Assembly: GCA_017848435.1 (NCBI GenBank)
Contig: JAFEHU010000021.1
Span: 62,001 to 126,000, forward strand
Length of the DNA: 64,000 bases
Reading direction: 5' to 3'
Source: Burkholderiaceae bacterium
Lineage (GTDB): Bacteria; Pseudomonadota; Gammaproteobacteria; Burkholderiales; Burkholderiaceae_C
Shown: positions 8,491-14,991 of the stretch, piece after piece
Numbering within the stretch: position 1 is the first letter of the stretch
Layout of the letters: the number at the start of each line of letters is the position of its first letter
Notes under the pieces: model-generated
Database searches by the model: none
Told to the model about the DNA's origin: nothing
Seen by the model: only the letters and a program-made list of their open reading frames with translations
Position numbers and translations under genes: made by a program

Positions 8491-9476
8491 ACACCACCGT
8501 CGCAGCCGTGCGGGCCGATGGTGCGCTGGGCAGCCAACCGCTTGCCCCGCGCAGCGGTTTTGAACACGACCTGCTGGCCGCGCTCGGCCAGCGACCCCGC
8601 ACCATTTCACCCAAGTACTTCTACGACGCGGCAGGCTCTGCGCTGTTCGACGCGATCTGCGACCTGCCCGAGTACTACCCCACGCGCACCGAGCTGGGCA
8701 TCCTGCGCCGCCATGTGCCAGAGATGGCCGAATGCATTGGCCCACACGCCGAGATCGTCGAGTTCGGCGCGGGCTCGCTGCAGAAGGTGCGCCTGTTGCT
8801 GGACGCGCTCGACCAGCCCGTCGCCTACGTGCCAATCGACATTTCCGGCGAGCACCTGTTCTCTGCCGCCCGGACGCTGCAGCGCGACTACCCGCGCCTG
8901 CACACCACCCCGCTGGTGGCCGACTACACCCGGGCTTTCCAGCTGCCGCCGTTGCGGCGCCAGGGTGGGCGGCGGGTGGGTTTCTTTCCGGGCTCCACGC
9001 TGGGCAACTTCAGCCCGGCCCAGGCGCTGGACTTTCTGCGCATGGCCGCCGACAAGCTGCAGGGGGGTGGGTTGTTGCTGGGCGTGGACCTGATCAAGTC
9101 GCCCGCCGTGCTGCACGCGGCCTACAACGACGCGGCCGGTGTCACCGCCGCTTTCAACCTCAATCTGTTGGCTCGTGCCAACCGCGAACTCGGCGCCCGG
9201 TTCGACCCGAACCAGTTTGCCCACAGTGCTTTCTACAATGCGCCCCTGCACCGCATCGAGATGCACCTGATGAGCCTGAGTCGGCAGTCGGTCACGCTGG
9301 CGGGCCAGACCTTCGAGTTTGCGGCAGGCGAAACCCTGCACACCGAGAACTCGTACAAATTCACCGTGGACAGCCTGCGCGCACTGGCGCGGCAGGCTGG
9401 CTTCACCCCTGGCCCGGTCTGGACCGACCCAGACCATTTGTTCAGCCTGCACTGGCTGCAATCCCCTTCACATTGA
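8484..9476 (+). CDS. egtD: L-histidine N-alpha-methyltransferase EgtD
   Basis: 330 residues; trimethylates histidine with SAM to form hercynine, the substrate of EgtB. Family hallmarks seen: the FDAICDLPEYYPTRTE start, the SAM loop EFGAGSLQK, FFPGSTLGNF (with the Asn that contacts substrate in mycobacterial EgtD), and TENSYKF, whose Glu and Ser align with the residues that hold histidine. The start is a GTG at 8484 that overlaps the egtB stop (GTGCTGA), giving tight coupling. The next gene begins 16 bases later. Length and motif order are normal for the family. Confidence 0.94.
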   Translation: MLNTTVAAVRADGALGSQPLAPRSGFEHDLLAALGQRPRTISPKYFYDAAGSALFDAICDLPEYYPTRTELGILRRHVPEMAECIGPHAEIVEFGAGSLQKVRLLLDALDQPVAYVPIDISGEHLFSAARTLQRDYPRLHTTPLVADYTRAFQLPPLRRQGGRRVGFFPGSTLGNFSPAQALDFLRMAADKLQGGGLLLGVDLIKSPAVLHAAYNDAAGVTAAFNLNLLARANRELGARFDPNQFAHSAFYNAPLHRIEMHLMSLSRQSVTLAGQTFEFAAGETLHTENSYKFTVDSLRALARQAGFTPGPVWTDPDHLFSLHWLQSPSH

Positions 9477-9492
9477 ACATCCGGAGCACCCG

Positions 9493-9774
9493 ATGAAAGC
9501 AACCTGGAACGGCGCCGTGATCGCCGAAAGCGACGACACCGTGGTGGTCGAAGGCAACCACTACTTCCCCGAAAGCGCCCTCAACCGCGAGTTCGTGAGC
9601 TTCAGCAACCACAAGACCACCTGCGCCTGGAAAGGCCAGGCCAGTTACTACTCGCTGATCGTCAACGGCGAGATGAACACCGACGCCGCCTGGTACTACG
9701 CCGACCCGAAACCCCAGGCCGAAGAAATCCGTGGCCGCGTCGCGTTCTGGAAGGACGTCAAAGTCGGTCCGTGA
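9493..9774 (+). CDS. DUF427 domain protein
   Basis: 93-residue protein of the DUF427 family (small beta-rich fold, also listed as NTP_transf_9). Signature features: MKATWNGAVIAESDDTVVVEGN, then YFP, CAWKGQASYYS and AWYYADPKP, all conserved in the family. No enzymatic activity is established. It starts 16 bases after egtD with CCGGAG upstream and lies in the same direction, so it is probably co-transcribed with the ergothioneine genes. Whether it acts on ergothioneine is an inference from position only. Confidence 0.9.
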   Translation: MKATWNGAVIAESDDTVVVEGNHYFPESALNREFVSFSNHKTTCAWKGQASYYSLIVNGEMNTDAAWYYADPKPQAEEIRGRVAFWKDVKVGP

Positions 9775-9833
9775 GCCCGGCTTTGGGCGGGCTGTCTGCC
9801 GCACGGCCTGGCCCCGGCGGTTAAGCTTGGCGC

Positions 9834-10592
9834 ATGTCCATGGCCGCGCTGCCCCCTCTGTTCAACCTGCCAGACCAGGTCTTGCCCGCACTGCACGGGC
9901 GAGGCTACGCCGTGCTCGACGCGGCCGGTGTGGCGGCCCTCACCGCCTGCCCGCTGCCCGCGCTGGACGTGCTGCGCAGCGACTGGCATGACCTGCCCCC
10001 CGACGCCCACCTGAAAGACGGTGGGCGCTACCGGCGCCGCCGGCATGCCTGTGCGGTGGTCACGGCCAACGCGGTGCAGCCAGTGCCCCACCGTGCCCAC
10101 TGGCAACCGGTGGAATACAACGCGTTGCATGGCGGCATGTCGCGCTGGTTCGAGCCGATGCACCCGGCGACCGTCAACAGCCCGGTGTGGCACCAGCTGC
10201 TGCAGGCCCTGGCCGCGGTGTTTGACGGGGCGGTGGCCACGGCCTGCGCCTGGCATGTCGAGGCGCACCAGTTCCGCATCGACACCACCGACGGCATTGG
10301 CCGGCCCACGCCCGAAGGCGCCCACCGGGATGGCGTGGATTTCGTGGCCGTGTTCCTGATCGACCGGGTGCGGGTGAAGGGCGGTGAAACCCGCGTGTTC
10401 GAGGCCGACGGCCCGAACGGCCAGCGCTTCACGCTGAGCGAGCCCTGGTCGGTGCTGCTGCTGGACGACGCGCGCGTGATCCACGAGTCCACCCCGATCC
10501 AGCCGGTGGGCGAGGGGGGTTACCGTGACACGCTGGTGCTGACCTACCGCCGGGGCGATTTCCAGGGCGAGCAGACATTGGTTACAAAATAG
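9834..10592 (+). CDS. 2-oxoglutarate/Fe(II) dioxygenase family protein (2OG-Fe_Oxy_2)
   Basis: 252 residues. The iron triad is visible as His164-x-Asp166 (EGAHRDGVDFV) and His217 (ARVIHEST), with Arg231 (GYRDTLVLTY) as the probable 2-oxoglutarate ligand. This pattern and the IDTT..GRPTPEGAHRDG context match the family that includes bacterial amino-acid hydroxylases such as isoleucine dioxygenase. The substrate is unknown. It lies 59 bases after the DUF427 gene on the same strand, so it could be the last gene of an egtB-egtD-DUF427 transcript. ATG 9834 is used; ATG 9840 is an in-frame alternative two codons later. Confidence 0.82.
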   Translation: MSMAALPPLFNLPDQVLPALHGRGYAVLDAAGVAALTACPLPALDVLRSDWHDLPPDAHLKDGGRYRRRRHACAVVTANAVQPVPHRAHWQPVEYNALHGGMSRWFEPMHPATVNSPVWHQLLQALAAVFDGAVATACAWHVEAHQFRIDTTDGIGRPTPEGAHRDGVDFVAVFLIDRVRVKGGETRVFEADGPNGQRFTLSEPWSVLLLDDARVIHESTPIQPVGEGGYRDTLVLTYRRGDFQGEQTLVTK

Positions 10593-10666
10593 TTGCAGCC
10601 TGTGCCGACTGTGGCCATGGTTCGCGCGTTAATACAGGCTGTGCACAACGCACAGAGGAGTTAAAA

Positions 10667-11116
10667 ATGAACAACACGCTGTTTTCCATTCGCCGCTGGT
10701 GGGCTGCCTTCGCGGCGCTGGCCACCGTTTTTGCGCTGTCGTCCAGCCCGGCCCAGGCGGCCGATGCCTACGTCAACGCCACCGTGGGAGGTGTTTTTGC
10801 ACCCGGTGTCTATGGCCAGATCCAGATCGGCAACAACCCGCCGCCACCGGTGCTGTACCGTCAGCCGGTGGTCATCACCCGTGGCCCGGCCTACGTGGCC
10901 GAGCCGCTGTACCTGTACGTGCCACCCGGCCACGCCAAAAATTGGGGCAAGCACTGTGGACGCTACAACGCCTGCGGCCGCCCGGTGTACTTTGTGCGGG
11001 CCGACCCCAACAACCGCTGGTGGGATGGTGACCGGCGTGGTCACAACGACCACCGCGACCGCAAGCACGACAAACATGACAAGCACGACAAACATGGCCG
11101 GGGCCACGACCGCTGA
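10667..11116 (+). CDS. Secreted protein with His-Asp-Lys repeat tail
   Basis: 149 residues, not assigned to a known family. A clear signal peptide (RRWWAAFAALATVFALSSSPAQA, cut after AQA at about residue 31) is followed by a mature region with Gly/Pro-rich beta-like sequence (YVNATVGGVFAPGVYGQ), two cysteines (KHCGRYNACGR), and a C-terminal tail rich in His, Asp, Arg and Lys (repeated HDK). The tail suggests divalent-metal binding or a disordered linker. AGAGGAG lies upstream of ATG 10667. A strong hairpin follows the gene. The protein is probably periplasmic or exported; function unknown. Confidence 0.8.
   Translation: MNNTLFSIRRWWAAFAALATVFALSSSPAQAADAYVNATVGGVFAPGVYGQIQIGNNPPPPVLYRQPVVITRGPAYVAEPLYLYVPPGHAKNWGKHCGRYNACGRPVYFVRADPNNRWWDGDRRGHNDHRDRKHDKHDKHDKHGRGHDR
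11063..11098 (+). repeat. Two tandem copies of an 18-bp coding repeat
   Basis: Two head-to-tail copies of AAGCACGACAAACATGAC (second copy differing only at the last bases) encode Lys-His-Asp-Lys-His-Asp. The near-identity at DNA level points to recent slippage or duplication. Confidence 0.85.
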
Positions 11117-11135
11117 GCTGTCTTTTTAACCAATG

Positions 11136-11161
11136 AAAACGCCCGCAATTGCGGGCGTTTT
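11136..11161. terminator. Bidirectional Rho-independent terminator
   Basis: AAAACGCCCGCAA pairs with TTGCGGGCGTTTT, with A-tract and T-tract on opposite sides. It sits between the convergent HDK-tail gene and bktB and can serve both. Confidence 0.9.
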
Positions 11162-11181
11162 GCATGGGGCGAAGCGGTTGT

Positions 11182-12366
11182 TTACATGCGTTCGAAAATC
11201 GCCGCGATGCCTTGGCCGCCGCCGATGCACATGGTCACCAGCGCGTAGCGGCCCTGGATGCGCTCCAGCTCGTACAGCGCCTTCACGGTGATGATGGCGC
11301 CGGTGGCGCCAATCGGGTGGCCCAGCGAGATGCCCGAGCCGTTGGGGTTCACCTTGGCCGGGTCCAGGCCGAGGTCGCGGGTCACGGCGCAGGCCTGCGC
11401 GGCAAAGGCCTCGTTGGCCTCGATCACGTCAAGGTCGGAGACCTTCAGGCCGGCTTTTTCCAGCGCTTTCTGGGTGGCGGGCACCGGGCCAATGCCCATG
11501 TACTTCGGGTCCACACCGGCGTGCGCGTAGGCCACCAGGCGGGCCAGTGGCTTGAGGCCACGGGCCTTGGCGGTGGCGGCTTCCATCAGCACCACGGCGG
11601 CGGCGGCGTCGTTGATGCCGGAGGCATTGCCGGCGGTCACGGTGCCGTTTTCTTTGGCGAACACTGGCTTGAGCTTGGCGAAGTCTTCGGCCTTGGCGCC
11701 CACGCGCACATGCTCGTCGGTCACGTAGGCCACGTCCCCTTTTTTGCTTTTCAGGGTGACCGGAACGATCTGGCTCTTGAAGTGGCCGGCGGCGGTGGCG
11801 CGCTCGGCACGCAGGTGGCTCTCCAGTGCCAGTGCGTCCTGGTCGTCGCGGGTGATGCCCCATTTGCCGGCGATGTTTTCGGCGGTCACGCCCATGTGGA
11901 TGGTGTGGAAGGGGTCGTGCAGCGCGCCGATCATCATGTCGGTCATCTTGGTGTCGCCCATGCGCGCACCCCAGCGCATGTTGAGGCTGGCAAACGGGGC
12001 GCGGCTCATGTTCTCGGCACCAGCGCCGATGGCGATGTCGGCGTCACCCAGCAAAATGGACTGGCTGGCGTTGATGATGGCCTGCAGGCCGGAACCGCAC
12101 AGGCGGTTGACGTTGTAGGCCGGGGTGCTCTGGGCACAGCCACCGTTGATGGCCGCCACGCGCGACAGGTACATGTCTTTCGGCTCGGTGTTGACCACAT
12201 GGCCAAACGCGACGTGGCCGACGTCGTCGCCCGACACACCGGCGCGGGCCAGCGACTCGCGCACCACCAGTGCGCCCAGCTCGGTGGGGGGAATGTCTTT
12301 CAGGCTGCCACCAAAGGTACCGATGGCGGTGCGCACACCGCTGACGACAACGACTTCACGACTCAT
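11182..12366 (-). CDS. bktB: Beta-ketothiolase (acetyl-CoA acyltransferase), BktB type
   Basis: 394 residues, very close in sequence from end to end to the BktB beta-ketothiolase of Cupriavidus necator. It condenses acetyl-CoA with acetyl- or propionyl-CoA for polyhydroxyalkanoate monomers and works in reverse in beta-oxidation. Catalytic Cys90 (NRLCGSGLQ), the late His in GHPIGATGA and the final Cys in CIGGGQG are present. The start at 12366-12364 has GGAG upstream on the minus strand. It is followed by a terminator and preceded by an RluA-type gene on the same strand. A 3-hydroxybutyrate dehydrogenase and phaR lie within 7 kb. Confidence 0.92.
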   Translation of the reverse strand: MSREVVVVSGVRTAIGTFGGSLKDIPPTELGALVVRESLARAGVSGDDVGHVAFGHVVNTEPKDMYLSRVAAINGGCAQSTPAYNVNRLCGSGLQAIINASQSILLGDADIAIGAGAENMSRAPFASLNMRWGARMGDTKMTDMMIGALHDPFHTIHMGVTAENIAGKWGITRDDQDALALESHLRAERATAAGHFKSQIVPVTLKSKKGDVAYVTDEHVRVGAKAEDFAKLKPVFAKENGTVTAGNASGINDAAAAVVLMEAATAKARGLKPLARLVAYAHAGVDPKYMGIGPVPATQKALEKAGLKVSDLDVIEANEAFAAQACAVTRDLGLDPAKVNPNGSGISLGHPIGATGAIITVKALYELERIQGRYALVTMCIGGGQGIAAIFERM

Positions 12367-12444
12367 GGGAGACTCCTGTTTGAATTGAATGTTCCAGCGT
12401 TTCGGGTGCGCCGGCCAACACCGAATTGTCGCCGATGCCGCGTT

Positions 12445-13125
12445 TCAGAAGGGGGCCGGGCAGCTGAAGTGCAGTGCCTGCCCCGAGACAGGGTGGGTCA
12501 GCGCCAGTTCGCTGGCATGCAGCAGCAGCCGCGGGGCACGCGCCTGCTGCGTGGGGTTGGCGTAAAGCGCATCGCCCAGGATGGGGTGGCCGATGGCGGC
12601 CAGGTGCAGCCGCAGCTGGTGGGTGCGGCCAGTGACGGGGGCGAGTTCGAGCCGGGTGCAGTGGGGCCAGCGTGCGTCGGTGCCGGGCAGTGCGCGCCAG
12701 CGCGTCGTGCTCGGCTGGCCACTGGCGGCAACCACCCGCAGCGGGCGGCGGGGCCAGTCCACCGCAATCGGCAGGTCGATGGTTTGCCAGCCACCATCGG
12801 TTTGTTCAGAGGCCGGTGGCGTGCCGTCCACCACCGCCATGTAGCGTTTGGTGACCGCCCGTTCTGCAAACGCCGCGCTCAGTGCGCGCTGGGCGCTGGC
12901 CCCACGTGCCATCAGCAGCAGGCCCGAGGTGGCCATGTCGAGGCGGTGCACCACCAGGGCGTCGGCGTAAACGGCCTGCACCCGGCTGGCGAGGCAGTCC
13001 TGCTTGTCGGGGCCACGGCCTGGCACCGACAGCAGGCCGGCGGGTTTGTCGAACACCAGCAGCGTGTCGTCTGCATAGAGCCCCTGGAGGGCACCGGAGG
13101 CGCTCACAGAGCCATCCAGGGGCAT
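12445..13125 (-). CDS. RluA-family pseudouridine synthase
   Basis: 226 residues, about the length of E. coli RluA (219). The catalytic Asp motif is HRLDMATSGLLL, with KPAGLLSVPG upstream and GRTHQLRLHLAAIGHPILGD downstream, all typical. RluA makes pseudouridine at tRNA position 32 and 23S rRNA 746; the exact target here is inferred from length and the absence of an S4 domain. The ATG at 13125-13123 is immediately preceded by a copy of the dispersed 65-bp element, so its ribosome-binding region is formed by repeat sequence and no Shine-Dalgarno is evident. Confidence 0.88.
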   Translation of the reverse strand: MPLDGSVSASGALQGLYADDTLLVFDKPAGLLSVPGRGPDKQDCLASRVQAVYADALVVHRLDMATSGLLLMARGASAQRALSAAFAERAVTKRYMAVVDGTPPASEQTDGGWQTIDLPIAVDWPRRPLRVVAASGQPSTTRWRALPGTDARWPHCTRLELAPVTGRTHQLRLHLAAIGHPILGDALYANPTQQARAPRLLLHASELALTHPVSGQALHFSCPAPF

Positions 13126-13190
13126 TTTTTAAGCAAAAAGTGCCTCAAGCCTCAGTGAAATCTTGCGATTTAGCTATGAATTAAATAGCA
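13126..13190 (+). repeat. Dispersed ~65-bp element, copy 1 (intergenic)
   Basis: T-run, then core GCCTCAGTGAAATCT at 13149-13163 and a terminal GCTAT...AATAGC mini-palindrome. It fills the gap between the rluA-type start codon and the 3-hydroxybutyrate dehydrogenase stop. Read in the conserved frame it gives VPQASVKSCDLAMN and then a stop. Confidence 0.85.
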
Positions 13191-13203
13191 ATTGATGCGG
13201 GGC

Positions 13204-13986
13204 TCACTGCGCCGTCCAGCCGCCATCCACCTGCCAGGCCACGCCCCGCACGTTGTTGCCCGCCGGCGAGCACAGGAACACGGCGAGTTCGCCCAGTTCC
13301 TCGGGCGTGGTGAACTGCAGCGAGGGCTGCTTCTCGCCCAGCAACTCGTTCTTGGCCTCCTCGTTGGTCTGGCCATTGGCGGCGGCGCGTGCGTCCACTT
13401 GCTTTTGCACCAGCGGCGTCAGCACCCAGCCGGGGCAGATGGCGTTGGACGTCACGCCGGTGGTGGCGGTTTCCAGCGCCACCGACTTGGTGAAGCCCAC
13501 GATGCCGTGTTTGGACGCCACATAGGCCGACTTCTGCGCCGACGCCACCAGCCCATGGGCCGACGCCACGTTGATGATGCGGCCCCAGTTCGCCGCCTTC
13601 ATGGCCGGCATGGCCAGGCGGGTGGTGTGGAAGGCGCTGGTGAGGTTGATGGCGATGATGGCGTCCCACTTCTCGACCGGGAAGCTTTCCACGTTGGCCA
13701 CGTGCTGGATGCCGGCGTTGTTGACCAGGATGTCCACCCGACCAAAAGTGGCAGCGGCCTGTTTCATCAGGTCTTCGATCTCGGCCGGCTTGCTCATGTC
13801 GGCGCCGTGGTACAGCACTTTCACGCCGTGCGCCGCCACCTCGGCCTTCGGGCCCTCAACGTCGCCAAAGCCGTTCAGCACGATGTTGGCACCCTGGCGG
13901 GCCAGGCTCAGCGCAATGCCGAGGCCAATGCCGCTGGTGGAGCCGGTGACGAGGGCGGTTTTGCCTTGAAGCGAGCGTGCAGTCAT
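13204..13986 (-). CDS. 3-hydroxybutyrate dehydrogenase
   Basis: 260-residue short-chain dehydrogenase. It interconverts (R)-3-hydroxybutyrate and acetoacetate with NAD, the step after PHB depolymerisation. The nucleotide loop is TGSTSGIG; the catalytic set is Asn114, Ser142 (NVASAHGL), Tyr155 and Lys159 (YVASK). The AHGLVAS and SNAICPGWVLTPLVQKQ segments are characteristic of bacterial D-beta-hydroxybutyrate dehydrogenases (BdhA/HbdH). Start ATG at 13986-13984 has GGAG-like AGAATCC upstream. It lies divergently from the alpha/beta hydrolase and near bktB and phaR, which fits PHB turnover. Confidence 0.93.
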   Translation of the reverse strand: MTARSLQGKTALVTGSTSGIGLGIALSLARQGANIVLNGFGDVEGPKAEVAAHGVKVLYHGADMSKPAEIEDLMKQAAATFGRVDILVNNAGIQHVANVESFPVEKWDAIIAINLTSAFHTTRLAMPAMKAANWGRIINVASAHGLVASAQKSAYVASKHGIVGFTKSVALETATTGVTSNAICPGWVLTPLVQKQVDARAAANGQTNEEAKNELLGEKQPSLQFTTPEELGELAVFLCSPAGNNVRGVAWQVDGGWTAQ

Positions 13987-14088
13987 GGGGATTCTCCAGA
14001 TGAATTACGATGTGGATGCGGTCGACAAAGACCCGGGCATTGAGCCATTATCCAGCGCTTGGCGCTCTTTTGTGCACTGCACCAGAAC

Positions 14089-14973
14089 ATGACCGAACCC
14101 CGCCTGCACCACATCACCTGCCCCGACGCCCACGGCGGCCACCGCATGGCCTACTGGGAGTGGAACGCCACCGGCCTGCCGCACCACCCGCACGTGGTGG
14201 TGTGTGTGCATGGCCTGTCGCGCCAGGGCCGTGACTTTGACACCCTGGCCCGTGCGCTGAGCACCCACGCCCGCGTGGTGTCGGTCGATGTGGCCGGCCG
14301 CGGCCAGAGCGACTGGCTGAAAGACCCCGCCGCCTACCAGGTGCCCACCTACGCCGGCGACATGCTGGCCGTGCTCGCGCACCTGCAGCCAGGCACGCTG
14401 GACTGGGTTGGCACCAGCATGGGCGGGCTGATTGGCATGGCGGTGTGTGGCACGCCCGGCTTGCCCTTGCCCGTGCCCGTGCGCAAACTGGTGTTGAACG
14501 ACGTGGGCCCGGTGCTGCAGCTGCAGGCCCTGCAGCGCATTGGCACCTACATCGGCAAGACCGGCCAGTTCGCCACCCTGCAGCAGGCGGCCGACGCGCT
14601 GTGGGCCATTTCGCAAGGCTTTGGCCCGCACACCCCCGCACAGTGGCTGGCACTGTCCACGCCCATGGTCAAACCCAGGGACGGCGGCGTCACACTGCAC
14701 TACGACCCGGCCATTGGCGAGGCCTTCCGCCACGTCACGGCCGAGTCGGTTGCGCAAGGCGAAGCGGCGCTGTGGGCGCTGTACGACCACATCAGCGCCG
14801 ACACGCTGCTGTTGCGCGGCGCGCAGTCCGACCTGCTCTCGCCCGAGACCGCACGCGCCATGGCGCAGCGTGGCCCCAAGGCGCGGCTGGTGGAGTTTGC
14901 CGGCGTCGGGCACGCGCCCACGCTGGTGGCCGATGACCAAGTGCAGGTGGTCAAGGACTTCCTGTTTCCGTGA
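14089..14973 (+). CDS. Alpha/beta hydrolase
   Basis: 294 residues with the alpha/beta-hydrolase fold: oxyanion region VCVHGLSRQGRD, nucleophile elbow GTSMGG, acid Asp in RGAQSDLLS and His in GVGHAPTL. The pattern is close to the large esterase/lipase-like subgroup found next to relA in many Comamonadaceae (recollection, not checked). The substrate is unknown. ATG 14089 is chosen over an upstream non-ATG start at 14059 because homologous proteins begin near the first beta strand; no strong binding site is visible. It ends 18 bases before relA, so the two are probably co-transcribed. Confidence 0.85.
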   Translation: MTEPRLHHITCPDAHGGHRMAYWEWNATGLPHHPHVVVCVHGLSRQGRDFDTLARALSTHARVVSVDVAGRGQSDWLKDPAAYQVPTYAGDMLAVLAHLQPGTLDWVGTSMGGLIGMAVCGTPGLPLPVPVRKLVLNDVGPVLQLQALQRIGTYIGKTGQFATLQQAADALWAISQGFGPHTPAQWLALSTPMVKPRDGGVTLHYDPAIGEAFRHVTAESVAQGEAALWALYDHISADTLLLRGAQSDLLSPETARAMAQRGPKARLVEFAGVGHAPTLVADDQVQVVKDFLFP

Positions 14974-14991
14974 CGTGAAGGCAGCGCGCAC

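Noticed and set aside
10593-10660. AGCCTGT/ACAGGCT long-loop inverted repeat before the HDK-tail gene
   Set aside because: Seven-base stem with a loop over 30 bases; within chance for this composition.
11149-13158. 669-codon plus-strand frame opposite bktB and the rluA-type gene
   Set aside because: It runs across two real minus-strand genes and the terminator between them; composition is that of an antisense shadow.
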